NCBI RefSeq assembly: GCF_050908995.1
Contig: NC_135129.1
Location: forward strand, 3,968,001 to 4,032,000
Direction of reading: 5' to 3'
DNA from: Andrena cerasifolii
Taxonomy: Eukaryota; Arthropoda; Insecta; Hymenoptera; Andrenidae
Length of the DNA stretch: 64,000 nucleotides
Positions 11,126-25,411 of the stretch are shown here, piece by piece (within the stretch, counting starts at the first letter, position 1; every line of letters begins with the position of its first letter). The notes beneath the pieces are model-generated. The model had not been told where the DNA came from. It ran no database searches and saw only the letters and a list, made by a program, of their open reading frames with translations. A program made the position numbers and the translations under genes.

Positions 11126-13842
11126 GATATGATATGAATGTAATATATGAACGAGCATCTTAGAAAATGATTAACAACATTTTTTGTAAATTCCTTAAAT
11201 TTGGTACATTAGCTTACTTAGTGCTTAACTTATGAATATTCTCTACTTCTTATTTAACGAAGTTGCGTCGGTTTGGATTCTGAGACGTTCATGTGTTGCA
11301 TGCAGTTCGATGAAACCAATTATTTTATTTTCAAACTGCCATTTTTATCAAGCCCATCGATTTTTTTCAACTATTGTCTTCCATAGTTTAACATCGTCAT
11401 TGTAGGTTTTTGAAAATGAAAACTTGCCTTAGTTCTCTAAATTAATTACTGTACAAATTATTTTTATAAAGACAGTTTTGTTCATATCACGAATGGGTGC
11501 CCATTTTTTGGTGCCCATGTCCTTTTGTTTTGCATATTCGTGCATAACGGAATATTCACGTTCCATTCTCATTTCCTAGAGTCATCATTCACATTTGTAC
11601 CGTAAGGGTTTTTTTGAACAATACAAAAATAGAATGTTTTTTAGTAGGTACAACAAATATTCGAAGAATTGCAAAGGAAGTGTGTTTACGTTTTATAAAC
11701 TTCGCTCGCCTAAAAAGTTTCCTAAAAGTGGAGGAAATATTGCCACAAGCTGTAGCTTCATTTCCAAAACTGTCGCGCTGAACTCATTAAACGCTAAAGA
11801 GAAGAAAAATTTTATTGAACTGTACGACAGCAATCGTGTACCGTGGATAATATATTTTTGCTTTTTGCATAATAAAATTAAACGATAGATACAAATGCAT
11901 TTGATTTTTAGTAGACTTTATACAGTTTCTCGTCCTTTTATTTTGCGATTTTAAGAGAAAAGTAATTTATCTTCGCTCATGTAAATTAATTTACCATTAT
12001 CACAGCTTCGATCAAAAGCGTATTGCGCATGATGCGTACTTGCTTTGTGCTGCGAAATGAATTTCTACCTCGCCCTCCTCTGCATGGAGGATATTTTAAT
12101 ATAATCCCCTACGTTATTTGTTAACACTGTGCCTTATTGTTAGTAAAGAGCACCGTAGTAGCGATTCGTTTAACAATGTTAACATGAAACTGGGTACTTT
12201 GTTAAGTTGTAACATTAGGAAAATTTACTGACAGAGAACTTTAATGGCAGATAACAGAATACATATCTTGAAGAATTTTTGTATAACAGAATTAGATTTT
12301 TATATTTAGGTTTCATATAACAGAATAGAAATAATAGCAGAAGAATTTTTAACCGAATTAATCCAGATCATGATAAGAAGACACTATTGCCAATAACGTC
12401 CCCAATAATCATGTGCTAAACACGTTTTAAAATAGTTAAAAATTTTGAATTTTACTTGTAACAACGTGAATTTGTTAAAAAACACATGAGGGAATTTTAA
12501 TTAGGGGACTTTTGATCACAATAATACAGCACGAAGTCCTTAAAAGTTTCATAAACCTAATATAACTTTATTTTCAATCTGCACATGTAGGAGAATTATT
12601 TATATTTAAGGACTGAAAAGAAGTTTAATTGCTGAGCTCTAAATTTCCAGAGAATTCCGGAATCCCATATTTTGGCATTCTGGCTTTATATGCTCGTTTT
12701 AAATTCGCGTGTATCACGCCGCGAGATAAAAAGTAATAGGAGGTATTTCGAATTAGCGAAACATGAAACGTAAATAAAGCCCTATGTGACTGAAAATCCG
12801 CCAGCTGTGAATGCGATCTTTTGTATTCGAAATTGACGTTGCGGGAGGAAATTTCCCCGCTAAACGTGTCGACACTCTTTTTCATACTTTTAATCGTCAC
12901 ACGCCGAGTCACTACTTCGACGCCGAGGACGCGGGGAAATACCTCCACAGTTTACAATAAACGAATTATTTTACAGAAAACGAAATGTTCTCGATTTCCA
13001 TAGATGTTCAATTGAATATCCTAAAAGTTCCAAAAAGATCCATTGAACCATTTTATTTGAAAAAAAATTCATAAAGATCGTTACATTTCCTATTAAACGC
13101 TAATTTGTACGCTAGTTAATACTGGATATTGTAGCTTGATGCTTAAGACAACTACAATTAGACGTTTAACCTTTTGCTGAAAAAGACTTAATTAATTACT
13201 TATTAATCTTTTCATGACATATATAATACAAAAGGCTTGATTTTGAAAGGCTTATGATTTAAGCAATTAGTCTCTTAAATTATACCTCCTCTAAAAGTAG
13301 GTAGCAAATTTGCGGGTAGAAATAATAGTTGAAGATATGGGTGGGAAAAGAACAAATAAAGAATTCATTAATTGCAAAGCAATTTTGATAAGGTACGATT
13401 CAGGGGATTAAAATCGATATTACAGGTTACGTGGATATGAAGCATATTTTTACTATCAAGTTATTTCAAAAGTCATTGCGACGCGACAACATCGACGAAT
13501 ACAAAGAGAGCGAACGGGCGGTGCAGGTGAAGCACCCCTTTTGTCCCTGTGCCGTCCCGGTAGACATCATCTTAACAAGGGAAGTTCGGTTACCCGAATA
13601 TTCCAATTTTTTTGAAACAGTGCAGGTTTGTAGATGACCTCAATAGGAATATCAGGCAATTTTTCGTTTGTGCCCATTTTCGGTTCTTCAGGGTGAAAAC
13701 ACCCTCTAAAGGTTAACGAGTGCTTTCCTATTACCAGTATATCTTGAAAAGTATAGTAGATATAAAAAATTGTTATAAAGTAAACTTAATGTTTTTTTAT
13801 GTCCTTCGTTAGGATGCGTCTCGAATTTTTTTGTGCCACATA
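11126..13842. other. non-coding stretch
   Basis: I find no supported exon, tRNA or clear repeat. Open frames at 11595-11888 (+) and 12625-12948 (-) lack motifs and have no splice or family support. Confidence 0.4.
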
Positions 13843-13850
13843 CTAGGGAG

Positions 13851-14645
13851 CAGTGATGCACCCAGAGGGGCTAAGGGGCCCTGGCATCCCCTCAAAAAAA
13901 AAGGAAAAGGAGATTAAGGGGTCTCCCTATTTGGATGGCCTAAAAAGGAGCGCGAAATTTGAAATTTATTTCAAGAAAATCCTTCAAATTATGTTAATTG
14001 AAAACCTTATGCCTATATTTGTACATATTTAGGCAACATTAAAAAAGTTATTTTAAAAAAACGGTACCTAAAACTTTAAACGCGTTTTTCTTAAAAGGAC
14101 ATTTTTCGAATTGTTTTTTTTTTACTTTTCTTACCAGTTTTTTTCTACTTTTCTGCATTTCTTATTTAATCTAGTTCAGACGACAGTCATACTCGTACAG
14201 TTACACAAATTTTGAAATTTTCTATTTCACACAACTACAACGGCTGATTTTATGCTAAGCATGCGCATATGATTTTTGTAAGTCGCTCTATTTGAAGCAC
14301 TATAACTCCGGATATAACCACTACTTTTCCTCCATTTTTTTTTCGTATTCTCTAAAGGTTGGCAAATAAATCCACAAAGATGGAAGTAAATGTATTTAAT
14401 GGTTTTGTTTTAAAAAATTCCCAAAGTTCGCATCATTTTTCGTCCGTCAAGGTAGGGAGACCCATTAATGTAACCACGACTGAAGTAATTCAAGCGCATT
14501 GTAAAAAGAAAAGAAAACTGGATTTTATTCTTCAAATAAATTTTTATAATTACCTAATAAATTTTATTGAATATACATTAAAAATATACTTATCCCTTCA
14601 ACTCACCCCCCCCCCCCGTAAGATTAAATCCTGAGTGCGCTACTG
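13851..14645. mobile_element. hAT-type MITE (family E) carrying a nested TTAA MITE
   Basis: The left terminus is CAGTGATGCACCCAG (13851). The right terminus is CTGAGTGCGCTACTG, whose complement starts CAGTAGCGCACTCAG. The flanking 8-mers CTAGGGAG (13843-13850) and TTAGGGGG (14646-14653) agree at six of eight positions, compatible with a decayed 8-bp hAT target duplication. Most of the interior is a later TTAA insertion (13914-14468). The hAT element is therefore short and non-coding. Confidence 0.65.
13914..14468. mobile_element. TTAA-flanked MITE (family B) nested in the hAT element
   Basis: TTAA occurs at 13914-13917 and 14465-14468. The left end is TTAAGGGGTCTCCCTA; the right end, read inward, is TTAATGGGTCTCCCTACC. 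The right 190 bp or so are the reverse complement of 34877-35065 (shared ACGAAAAATGATGCG, CTTTGGGAATTTTTT and GGAGTTATAGTGCTTCAAATAG blocks). The interior contains an AACTTTAAACGCGTTTTTC block also seen in family A. Confidence 0.7.
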
Positions 14646-14653
14646 TTAGGGGG

Positions 14654-17600
14654 TGAGAGCAAAACAAATCGGATATTGAAGAATAAGAGCCGCCCTATTA
14701 ATACACTCGCGTGCCACCCCCTGGAATGCCAATTCCGCGTTCGTAACCTTCGTTCGACGAAACGGTCGATTCGCATCCACGCGCGCGTGTTGTAACCAAT
14801 CAGTCGCAGTACAAACTTCGTAACAACAAATTAAATATTATAACGCCTGGGTGGGCGATAAACACGTTCCCTCTCGTATTTACACGGGTGGAGCGACAGT
14901 CACGGCTTGGCGTTCGCGCGCGCGCTGCGACATACTTTTCGCAAATATTGGACGAACGTGTGCATTGAACAGCGTCTACGCGATTCGGCCGAATCAACAA
15001 TGCCTTATGAAAATCGTTCCCACCGTCGACGCGCTGAAAAAGTAAACAGGGCGCGAAACAAATGGCGCGGAAACGGATTCGTTAAGTGGAGGAGGACGTT
15101 TCGGGGGGGGGGGGAGTGAGCGAAAGGGTGCATTCGTTCGCCCCTCGTCGAAGGGGTAGAAAAAGAGGTTGAAACATACGTGAGAGCTATATAATTCGTG
15201 ATCGGTTGCCTATATCTGCCGAGTAAATGTTTGTACAAATTCGTGATCAATTCGTTATGTTCTTGTTGAATAAACGTGTGAACGAATTCGTGATGTGTTT
15301 CCTGTACCGAGTTATTTTAAAAACTGGGCCAAACTGGAACTCCCTTCGGCGCGACGGGGCAAGAAATTGACACGAGATGAAGTTGAATATTATAATGAGT
15401 ACATTACAGTCAGAGATGGGGAAAATTTTATTTAAATAAAAATTTCGAATAACGAATAAAAGTTAAAAATATTATTCGCCGTGTGTGGAATAAAGTTAAC
15501 CCAGGCCTAACCCGGGTAACTTTATTTGATCAGTTGTTTAAAGAACTTTTTATTTAGTTAATGTCCAAGTCTAATTACAGTTTGAAAAATTCCCGACTCG
15601 CCTTATAATGTTTTGCATTCTATGCCTATGATCTATGTCCGTGAGAAGTAATCGAGAGATTTGAACTCTGAGGAGCAAGAATACTAGAATAGATCGGGCA
15701 CTGTTGATTTCCATAAGTAAAATGAACTTGTACTTGGACGAAGGCTTCTAGTCAAACCTATGCATATTGAATTTCGTTTTCATTATTTGAGATATATATG
15801 GAGTTCACTCTGAAGTAACACCTACGTTATACGATGATATTATATTTTATGTATCAACTCTCTCTGTACTTCTATTAATGTTTCCTCAGCTCCCAATATA
15901 ATGTCTCACGTTTCACCCTGAATGCGCACACAAATCTATCAGGCATTTCTACTAAATTATATCACACGAATAGCTTCCTCAAAACATGCGATGAAGATAG
16001 CTAGATGATTATTATTATTCAACAGTCATTTCGTATTATTCACATTTTCACATTTTGTTTCTAACATATGAAGCAACTCGAACTTAACTATAAATTATAC
16101 AGTATTTCCAACACATGAAAATGAAGAAAACGTCACGTTATGTAAAAACCCTCCTCCATTATATTTAATAAATAAAAACCTCCATGTTATTTTTTTATAA
16201 AGGGACTAGCGTTCCCCGACATATTAGCGTGACTGATTCATAATCTGTAATTGAACTCGAGAGCCCTCGTGGCGTCGCGAACTACTATTATTTAAAAATC
16301 ATTATTTTAAAAAAATAAAAACGTTAGAACCTTCCTCTCGCCAAGACGAACAAAGTGATGTAACACACTTGTGGGTACAGTTCATATTTACTGAGAAACC
16401 GCATTTCAAAGTATGCAACTTCAATTTTATATAACAGTATAGATAATAATCCCTTGGCACACTATAGTAATATGAAAATACATGAATAGAGAACAGCCAA
16501 AATCAGAGAAAATTAAAATTAAAATTAAGATAACAAATACCAAAGGAAACAACAGAAAGAGATGAACAGATATACCAAACAACTAAAAACATTGCAAATG
16601 AATCATCCAGTACCCACAAGACTGAGTTTCTTAATGTAGACAAGGAAATAGCGAAGATCTCAGGATCCCTCAAACGAAACATACGTGATTCCATTAAAAA
16701 AAAGAAGCACAAGCATTCAAGTATGTATACCGAATCAGTTTCACGTTCAATTTCCCTAAGTCAGTCTATCTCGGCTATGCGAACAGCGATGCACCCAAGG
16801 CAGAAAACGAGGGAAACGAAGAAACGGAGTAAATGATATCGAACACAGGCTGCTCCATCGTTGACTACGCGAAACAAACAGAAATCTGACGGTGGTGGAG
16901 AACGAAATGGTGATTTGCATACGTGTCTCGCGAGCATGATATTTGCGTATCAATGCAGCGGCACGAATCGAACGCAAAGCGCTGGCCAGCAGCGGGAACT
17001 CTCGCCCGTGATTAATGGACAACAGCTGAAATAAATATCGGGAAAGTAATCAGCCTCTCCGCGAAAGTAAAGTAAATAACGCGGTGACTTGGGCAGGCCG
17101 CTCGATAATGCTGGATATTAGTTTCCCATCGAAGAATGGCCACTGTTTTCGACTGAATTAACTGTTCTTCCCGAGTTGCGGTAATGATGTTCTTTAACGA
17201 CCTGGTTCGACCTATTTCCCAGCGTTGTTGTACGAGGACTTTGGAAGTTTGCTGCAGCATTCTGCTGGCGAATGCAGTGGGTGCACAGGATCTTAAGAGG
17301 CGATAGGAAATATGTCGATCCCTGGCAACTTTTCGGATCAGAAACGAAAAGTGTCTTAACGTGTACTGTACAAGTGTCCTTAATTGCTAGTCTTACATAA
17401 TGTTTAGGCAGTTTCGCGCGGTTGTCACTGGCGGAATTTTTAACGGGGGTATTCCCATTTTGAAGGTAAAAAAGAAGATCAATTCTTTTTTAATACAGGT
17501 TCTTAAGGCTTAACATTTTGAGTGGCGCAAGGTTTTGAAAAGTGCGCCCGCCAATCTTTCAGACTTTTCCGAGCGAGCGCTTCTGTTGGGAAAATTTTGC

Positions 17601-20600
17601 ACGAAGACAACAACGATGGTTTGTTTTCAAAGTAAACTTTCGCGGACCTGTAGAAAATACTTTCGATGCTCTTCAGGAAATATCGACGTGAAAACGTCAA
17701 AGCCAAGCACTGGGTGCAAGTCCCTCGGCGCGAAAACACGCCGACGCCACTCGAAGCGTTAATATTACGCGAAAGTGTTTGAAAAATTTTGGACGAGACA
17801 AAGGAGTTACAGAGATTCGATGTTCTAAAAACTACGTGTGCATAAAATTATTATAGAGTTGTGCAGTCAAAGGAAATACTTAATTAACAAACCAGGTAAA
17901 CTTAAATTCCAAGTTCCCTTACAAATAGATAACTTAATTAATAACCCAAACGCGCAAGCATGGAGACACATATTTATTTATCTCAAACAATGTGATAAAT
18001 AAAACTATAACTTACACACCAACTATGTATAAATCCCAAAGTACAAAATTTAATATAAGAAACTATCAATGTGATATAGCTACTCTTAATGTAAAGTAGA
18101 TGTGAAATAAACACTACTATGGACGATGCAAATTTCTACGTTACAGAAAAAGAGAGACCAACGCAGGAATACTATATTAATGGCAAATGCAATACGTTGA
18201 TCATTAGGTACATTGAAATTGCACGCAGAATTTTAAACATGATTTGTTTGGAATGTGGTTTTCCAAATTAGTTACCATGATAAATCAAGAATGAATTAAC
18301 TAATGAATTTCAAATTTTACACGTACATAGTAGTTGGTAACAGAGAATTGAAATTGTGAAAAGTAACAAAAATGAGATAGTTGCATTAGAAAGAATTATA
18401 CATATTCTAAATCCCATAGATTGAGTGGTTTCCAGAATAGCATGTCAGATAAGCAGGCTATTGATCAAGTTTCCCAATTTTCGAAATCAGACATAAGAGC
18501 TGTAATCACTTAATGCGTGCATGAATCCCTAACTACTAGTGTTGCCGAACGCTTTATTAATACATTACTAATACAGTACAAACAAACCATTAAACTGATC
18601 TTACGAGAGTTCCCAAGAGGTATAAGTTCAAGGCCGCAGAAGTTCGGTTAGAAAGTTCCAAGTTCAGTTGGACTTCGAAACAGATCTGTGGTTATTACGC
18701 ATTTGAGTGGAAAACGCAATTAGTCGCCAACATTGATTTCGGGTTTACCCTACGCTTTAATTTAATTTTTCTGAAACAGAGGCATGAGAAAATCAATAAG
18801 AATTTTCTGAGTGATTCGCCGAGTTTTGCCGGCGATTGCGCATTTGGAAAATTCAGTCTTTTGCAATATCATATTGAATATTAAATGTTTCCAATATTAA
18901 AATGACTTATTTATTAGTAGTTCATCTGTAATTCAATGGGAGGTCTGAGGTTGTACGTTCCCACGGCGTGAACTGTTGACAATAAGTTCCGTCTGACCAA
19001 GCACTGAGTGTTTCTACTTAGCCGTCTCAAGCGAGTGAAATAATTCACGAAGAAGGCTGCAAAACGATTTTTTTGTGATCGCATGTGATCAATGTACTCG
19101 TTGACAAGTGGCCTATCATCGTACAAATATAAAACTATGAGTTGTCATTTGAATGAAAAATTATTAGGGCCGTTTCCTAGAGATGAATGTGGGAAGATAA
19201 ACCCTCGACATAGAAACTTCAACTATCACAGTTAATTTCAGAAATATTCCTTCGTAACACTTTCAATTTTCCATTGCTTGCAGGGGAAAACTGTTATTTG
19301 CCAGGACGTGTGAAGATATCTGTTAGGAATATTGCTTCCTTACGTTTTCCATTTCACGTGCTAAATTTTAACACGCGCAGGTTTACTTTCGAACCACCCA
19401 CGATTTGTTTACGAGGTATAATGGACCATTACGGTAATCAACAGAACGACGTTATTACTTAGTGGAAGCGCAATCGCGGTTCGGTTCAACGAAACCGCGA
19501 TCCAATTGAGGCCGAAGCGTTCCGCCTTTCCCTCGTAATTTTCGTTTCATTTCAGAATGGTAATACGCGTGTCCACGACGCGGATTAGAATTCACGGGTC
19601 ACCTATGCGCTTCAAACGACACGCATGATGGCCCTGTATTCGCCACTGTCATTGATTATCCTCGTTTCTCGTGAAATGCATCGCGGCTGGCTTCCTGCAT
19701 AAAGGGTGTCCGCGCAGAATGAACGAATAAAGTGGCACGCGTCTGTGCGTTTCCACCCGAATTTCTGCGCTCCTATAATTTATCAGTAATTTTAATTTCT
19801 ATCGTATAGATTTGCAATTTGTCATTCTTGTGATTTTTGTACTGCGCGACGTTCTTAATAAGTATTTCAGGAGATGTGCATATCACAACACAATTAGGAA
19901 GCTTTTATTGTGGTTTGTTATAGATTTGTTGAATACTCATTTATGATTTCAGATTTAATTCAATTTTTGTAAATTCTATAAATAATAAGGAGTTTGTAAT
20001 ATTATACTAAATGCGAAAATAATTTGCATCGTGAAGCACGTGAGACATTGTTTCCATTTGGAGCTGGTTATTTTTATTATAGATTAATGAATGAATCTGT
20101 CATTAAGGAATTACTGTGGCTCCGTACGATCACGTTTGAGTCACAAAGAAATTAAAGAGATACACAAGATCTGTTAAATCAAATTTTAAAAATGCTCAAA
20201 CGTAGTTGCTCGATCTTCACAATATAATAAATTCAAATATTTTCTAAAACGAAAGCAACTTTTATTTTTAACTAATTTGCCACTAACAACTTTACCATTT
20301 TTGGTAATGTATTCTTTACCACTGTTTCTCCTAATTTGTCTCACATTTTCAGCACAATTAAGTATATTTCGCATTTTCTTTATAACATAAAATAAGAGAA
20401 ATCTTAATTTTTTTTTGTTTTTTACTTACACCACTCTCATAATTACCGGCACAGCGTTCGTAATTTGTGAACACGAGAAGTGGAATGTGGTTTGAAGTAA
20501 AGTTATGCTTTGTAATTTCTTTGAAAGACCAGCAACTTATATTCTTTCAAATGGTACACGTTCATATTCACATTAAATATTGAAAATAAAGAAGTGAAGC

Positions 20601-21398
20601 ATTACTACATAATACCTTGGACAGCAATAACCCCACATAATAATCCCATATAATTATAAATTAATCAGCAAACCATACAAGTATAATACATACAGAAACC
20701 TTTCCAGCCACTAAGAACTCCCACAAAATTTTCTACAGGTCCCCATAAAAAACGGAATTAAAATGGTAAGCAACAGAAATAATAATACAAATTTCTTTTC
20801 CGATAATGAAGGCGCACCCTGCCTATCCGTGCCAAAGTAACAACCACAAAGTACACAAATAAAATTTCGCTACTATCGTCACTGACGAAAATATTAAAAC
20901 AAACAGGAAACAAGACTGTAGAACGTCGATGGTGTCTGTTTTCGTTAAATTTCTGTTGGAGCTGGTTAGCCGCATATTTTTCAGCGCCGCAAGGAACGCC
21001 CTTCGAAATAAATCACCCCACGCCATACTACATCAGTCTTGATACCAAGATTTAGAAATCGCGAAAATGGCAAAGTCTCCTCGCGGAATAATGTACCTCG
21101 GAGAAATAAAGCAGTAAGGGGCTATCCCGGCATTACGTTTTATACATTACCCACCGCTGGAATATTTCTTGGTTCACCTTGCGATACTCTGTACGCGTGC
21201 GCACACGCAGCCCTACGATTATCGCTGTAGAGATGTCTACGTGTATTTACGACCGAATTAACCCGCGGAAATACCAAGTGTGCGGGCGGTTACGTTTATA
21301 TAAAATCGAACTCGCCGTGGCAGAAGCCAGGTTTTGTAAGGAGACAACAATTTATGGATTTGACGCGTGCACGTGTACTTACACCTGTTTGTTGTTTT
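14654..21398. other. long non-coding interval
   Basis: No exon with recognisable motifs is found on either strand. 14700-15150 is GC-richer and contains a run of 12 G at 15103-15114. 16750-17760 contains several open frames without motifs. The interval is otherwise AT-rich. It could hold introns of a gene whose exons lie outside the window. Confidence 0.4.
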
Positions 21399-21540
21399 AC
21401 AGAGTGTAGCTGAAAAGGTGGTACAAGCGGCAGGAGGTGATCCCTTATGCAAAAATAAATCAAAAGTGTAGAATAAAATTCTTTCATCCGGAGCTTACTT
21501 CTCGAGAAAATCGTTTTCAAGAATCGTAGAATGCACGTCC
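21399..21540 (+). repeat. dispersed repeat terminus (GATCCCTTATGC family), copy 1
   Basis: Starts near TACAGAGTGTAGC and contains GGTGATCCCTTATGCAAAAA, then a TCATCCGG...CTCGAGAAAATC stretch. The same sequence in reverse orientation is at 22150-22269. The TACAGGGTG-like start is shared with several other repeat ends in this window. Confidence 0.6.
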
Positions 21541-21964
21541 AAGTTTGCGTCTGCATCTGATTCGAGGGCTGCTGACGAGAGAAATTTAAATGTGCATATA
21601 AAGTCTTATGCCACAGCACAATACAGTACACACTAGGTTTATAAACCCGATTCGTCTGTGCGATGTGCGCCCGAATTTTAATGTTATACTCTCACTTAAA
21701 AGTTAATAAAATTATTTCGTCCTTGTTGCAAATATTTCTATCAATTTATACCAAAATAGTAACATTTCAATGCCATTGAGCGACCTTTAATCCTTAATAT
21801 ATTTTAACAACATTTTAGACGAAATTCTTTTAAACTATTTCGAAACTTCTGAGAGGGTCAGAAGAAAATTTTAAAAACTTCGATTTTTACCATACATATA
21901 AGGACCACCCTAATATACATACCTGTTACTGTCAAACTGATTTTATAAAACTTATTTTTCGATA

Positions 21965-22269
21965 GGATTGTTGCCAGGATTCATGTGTCTATTCCAGCCT
22001 TTAGTACAGATGAATCATGAACACGTGATCACGGTCATATTGAATTTTAATTCGAAAAAATTGGAACTGCCTACGTGGCAGTTGAAACACTGTTCCAAAA
22101 TCGCTAATGAGGGTGGTAGCCCCCTGATGCGCGCCCAACATAATTTCAAAATTATTTTTCTCGAAAACTATGCCTCGGATGAAAAAATTCTATGCCACAC
22201 TTTTGATTTATTTTTGCATAAGGGATCACCACCGGCCCGTTTGTTCCATTCTTTCGGATGCACCCTGTA
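21965..22269 (-). repeat. dispersed repeat (GATCCCTTATGC family), copy 2
   Basis: Read on the minus strand it starts at 22269 with TACAGGGTGCATCCGAAAG, then contains the GGTGATCCCTTATGCAAAAA block and the TCTCGAGAAAA-type block of copy 1. The far end is not clearly defined. A more diverged relative is at about 29790-29870. Confidence 0.55.
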
Positions 22270-22379
22270 CAGATCCATGAAATCAACGCTTGGTTGAAAT
22301 AGTATATTTATATCTAACGACACTCGACACCCTTTCGCCGAGTTTCGACTGAAATCCATCCTACGTTGTATTTTATTAT

Positions 22380-22870
22380 AAAAGCACCAGGATAATTCGT
22401 CTTCGTTGGAGGATCGCGGCCAGCCGGTCGCCGGCAGCCGTTAAGTCGAAGGAAATTAAGTTGGCCGAATTATGTAAATGCGGAATGGCGGGCGAGGTAA
22501 TCGAAGAAGCGGCATTATCGTTTCATGATCAGACAAGCCCCAACCGAGGTAGCGCATTTGAAATTGAAATAGAACGTCCCCGCTTTTAATTAATGCAACG
22601 CGCGGCCGGGGCTTTTCTTTTCGCTCGTCGCCAATTAATTTCGCATCGACGCCTCCGCGATATTTCATTGTACTCTTCCTTTCTCTCGTTTACGCGTCCC
22701 GCGTCCAATTAACAAGTCTTCAGCTAATTATGCGCCCTGCTGAAAAGGCACCGATGTCCCCTGAATTTGCTGCGCGATAAATTTGCCGAACTTTGATCGG
22801 AATAATTCGATTACCACCGACGTCATTGCACCCCCCCTCCCCCGCCGCGCCGCGACTTTTCCATTTTGGT
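22380..22870. other. GC-rich island
   Basis: CpG-rich sequence with a C-run near 22830. The minus-strand frame at 22456-22668 has no motif. Possible regulatory island; no gene is supported. Confidence 0.35.
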
Positions 22871-25360
22871 CGACGACCTCGATTGTTTTAGTTCAGCTGA
22901 CCGTGGAATTACTCCAAATGTGCGCTGTAATGAAACGCACTTAGGATATTTCAAATGTGCAGAACTAACACCTGAACTACATTTCTGTAAATTATTAAAC
23001 AGCTTTTAATTTTCGGATTGCCGAAATTCTCCTGTTAGTGACCACGCGTTCGATAATACACATTTCCAAAAAAATTAGATTTCTTGTTTCGAAAGCTTTT
23101 ATCCTAGGGATTGTTAATTTACTGACTTTTTCAATTACCTGTAATTCGGTAAAATTTTCAATCCAAACCCGTTCACCGGTATCTTTTTAAGGTATTGTAA
23201 ATATAAGAGTAAATATTACAAAAAAACATGTTTTTAAATCTAATGGAGCATTATAAAAAATATATGCAAATAAAACTGGTTTGAACATAAAATATAAAAT
23301 GACGTAACAAAAGATATATGTATATATATATAGCCAACTATTGACAATACTTACTGAAACCTTTTAAATAACTCTAGTAGGCCCACCACTTGTTACCAAA
23401 TCAACTGAGTGAAATCGAATGAAAAAGGTTTACATACGCAATAATTCAGGATATTTATACATAGCTATTTCTCCAAAATAAAATACAGCATTTCGTAAAC
23501 AGTCAATTTCCAGGCTCGCATACATAAATATATGTACGAATATAAATAAACTATTTCACTTCGCCATTCGCCTTTTTCGAAAAAAATATTCAACCAATTC
23601 TATCGTCAGAAGTATAATTTCTATTTACTTAAATCTGTTTTTTCCCTAAAGCCCTCTTCCTTCAAAACATTCATTCAAATTGCAATTTTATTTTGATAGA
23701 AGTTAATATGTCCTAATTTTAGAGTATTTACAATTGCACAAATTTCTTTCAACTGACTAGTGACACGAAAGTTTCAATTACCTAAGAATTCTATTCTCTC
23801 ACCCCCCTCGGGTTATCCAGAGGTGCACTGCACAGACAGCCATACGTGTTTCTTTAGAAAGGATCGATCGTTCATTATCGCAACGACGTAGTTAAGTACT
23901 GTAACTCACTTCCCTGGACTCTCAGAGAACTTTTAAAAGCCAAGTGGTAAGAACACAACTGAAAGAGGAGCTCTTCTCCGCTACACACGTACGTATAATC
24001 TCCTAGAGGAGCACCATCAGTTCCAGATTATCTTCTTCTGCTCTGCACCCATTTTCCCTATCACGTATTCTTCTCCCTGCCTACTTACAATAGTGATTTA
24101 CTAACTTCAGCATCTGCCACTTTCGTTCGTTTCTTTCTTCGTATCATTCCTTCATTACAGTCGTATACAGGGTGATTCAAGATGGGTGCAAAAAATTGTT
24201 AACATAGGTACTCTCTTCTCTGAGAGGTCATTCGGAGTAAAAGAATATTACTTATACAATGATCCTATACTGGATAAGTATCCAGTTTCTTAGAGTAGTA
24301 GTCACACAAAAACTTAAACTGTGAACTGTGACGAAAATAATATAATTCCATTGGGAAGAATTATATCCCCTCTATATCACATAAATTGGGGGATTTCCTA
24401 TGATAGGCCAGTGATACCAATATAATACATAAAGTCTAGTACTAAGGGGTTGTTCCGGTCTAGAGCCCATAAAAATAGGGGAACTTTAGGAATTATTTAA
24501 AGGAAACCTATTTCATATAATTAAATGGGACTTTGTGCATTGTATTAATGATGTCTTAAACTATAAAAATAATTTTTTCTTTTATAATTAAACATTGCAG
24601 ATGGCTCTGGGCAGTCGTTAAAATGGGCTTAAAAATTTGTATAAATAATAATTTAAATATTGCTTTATGAAACCATTTTAATAATGAAAGCTGCTAAAAC
24701 AGACCTCAAATTCGATAATAGAGGTTTTATTCTTTACAAAAAAAATATGACAAATTATTTATATGTATGGAAGGAGGTTATCCAAAAATATTTCTGCATA
24801 TACATATTTAAAAAAGTTCAGAAACTTAATTTTAAGGGTTGGTGGTGGGGGTGACTTTGAGAAGCATGGATTTTTCGATAATTATTTTTACGCAGTTTTG
24901 TAAATACATATAAGAAAAGATACAACTTCTATTTGAACTCTTTAAGTGAAATAATGAAAATGATTTAGGTACCTAGTACTGCAAATATTTCTTATTTTGC
25001 ATTTCAAATCATTTTTGCTGAAGACTGACGCCAGTTACTGTAACAACAAAGGAAAGTATGAACAATATCCATTGACCTGTTCATGTAAGGGAACAGTGAT
25101 ATCCATGTTATTCATAATTATCCAGTTGAGAGACAGGCGCCACTTTTTTCACTGACATACTATTAATTGCAATTGACGAACAATATCTCTGATGTTCGCT
25201 AATATTTGCTGAATGAAGCCGCTCTTTTCTTTCGTTATCGGCCATTATTTTGGTAGATGATGTATGAACAGTAAATAAATTTTAACTTATCATTGGACAT
25301 TGATAAGGTAAATCTTGCTGAGATGACCCGCCGGGAGATGCCCCAGTCGCTAATTTCAGA
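22871..25360. other. non-coding AT-rich DNA upstream of the lipase
   Basis: It contains TA simple sequence near 23310-23330 and a TACAGGGTGATTCAAGATGG repeat terminus at about 24168. At about 24437 there is a CTAAGGGGTTGTTCCGGTCT stretch that resembles the left end of the family D TTAA elements. No exon was identified. Confidence 0.4.
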
Positions 25361-25361
25361 C

Positions 25362-25411
25362 TATATATGTATACGTAAGAGCGCATTATAGTGCAGAATA
25401 CTCCTTTCAGT
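25362..25411 (+). promoter_or_regulatory. candidate promoter of the lipase gene
   Basis: A TATATATG box at 25362-25369 lies upstream of a TTTCAGTAC match to the arthropod initiator TCAGT (25407-25411). The spacing, about 45 bp, is longer than the usual 30 or so, so the start site may lie nearer 25390-25400. A donor site (AGAGG|GTAAGT, intron starting at 25477) and an acceptor (TTTGTTAG ending at 25672) would define a 5' UTR intron. Confidence 0.35.
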
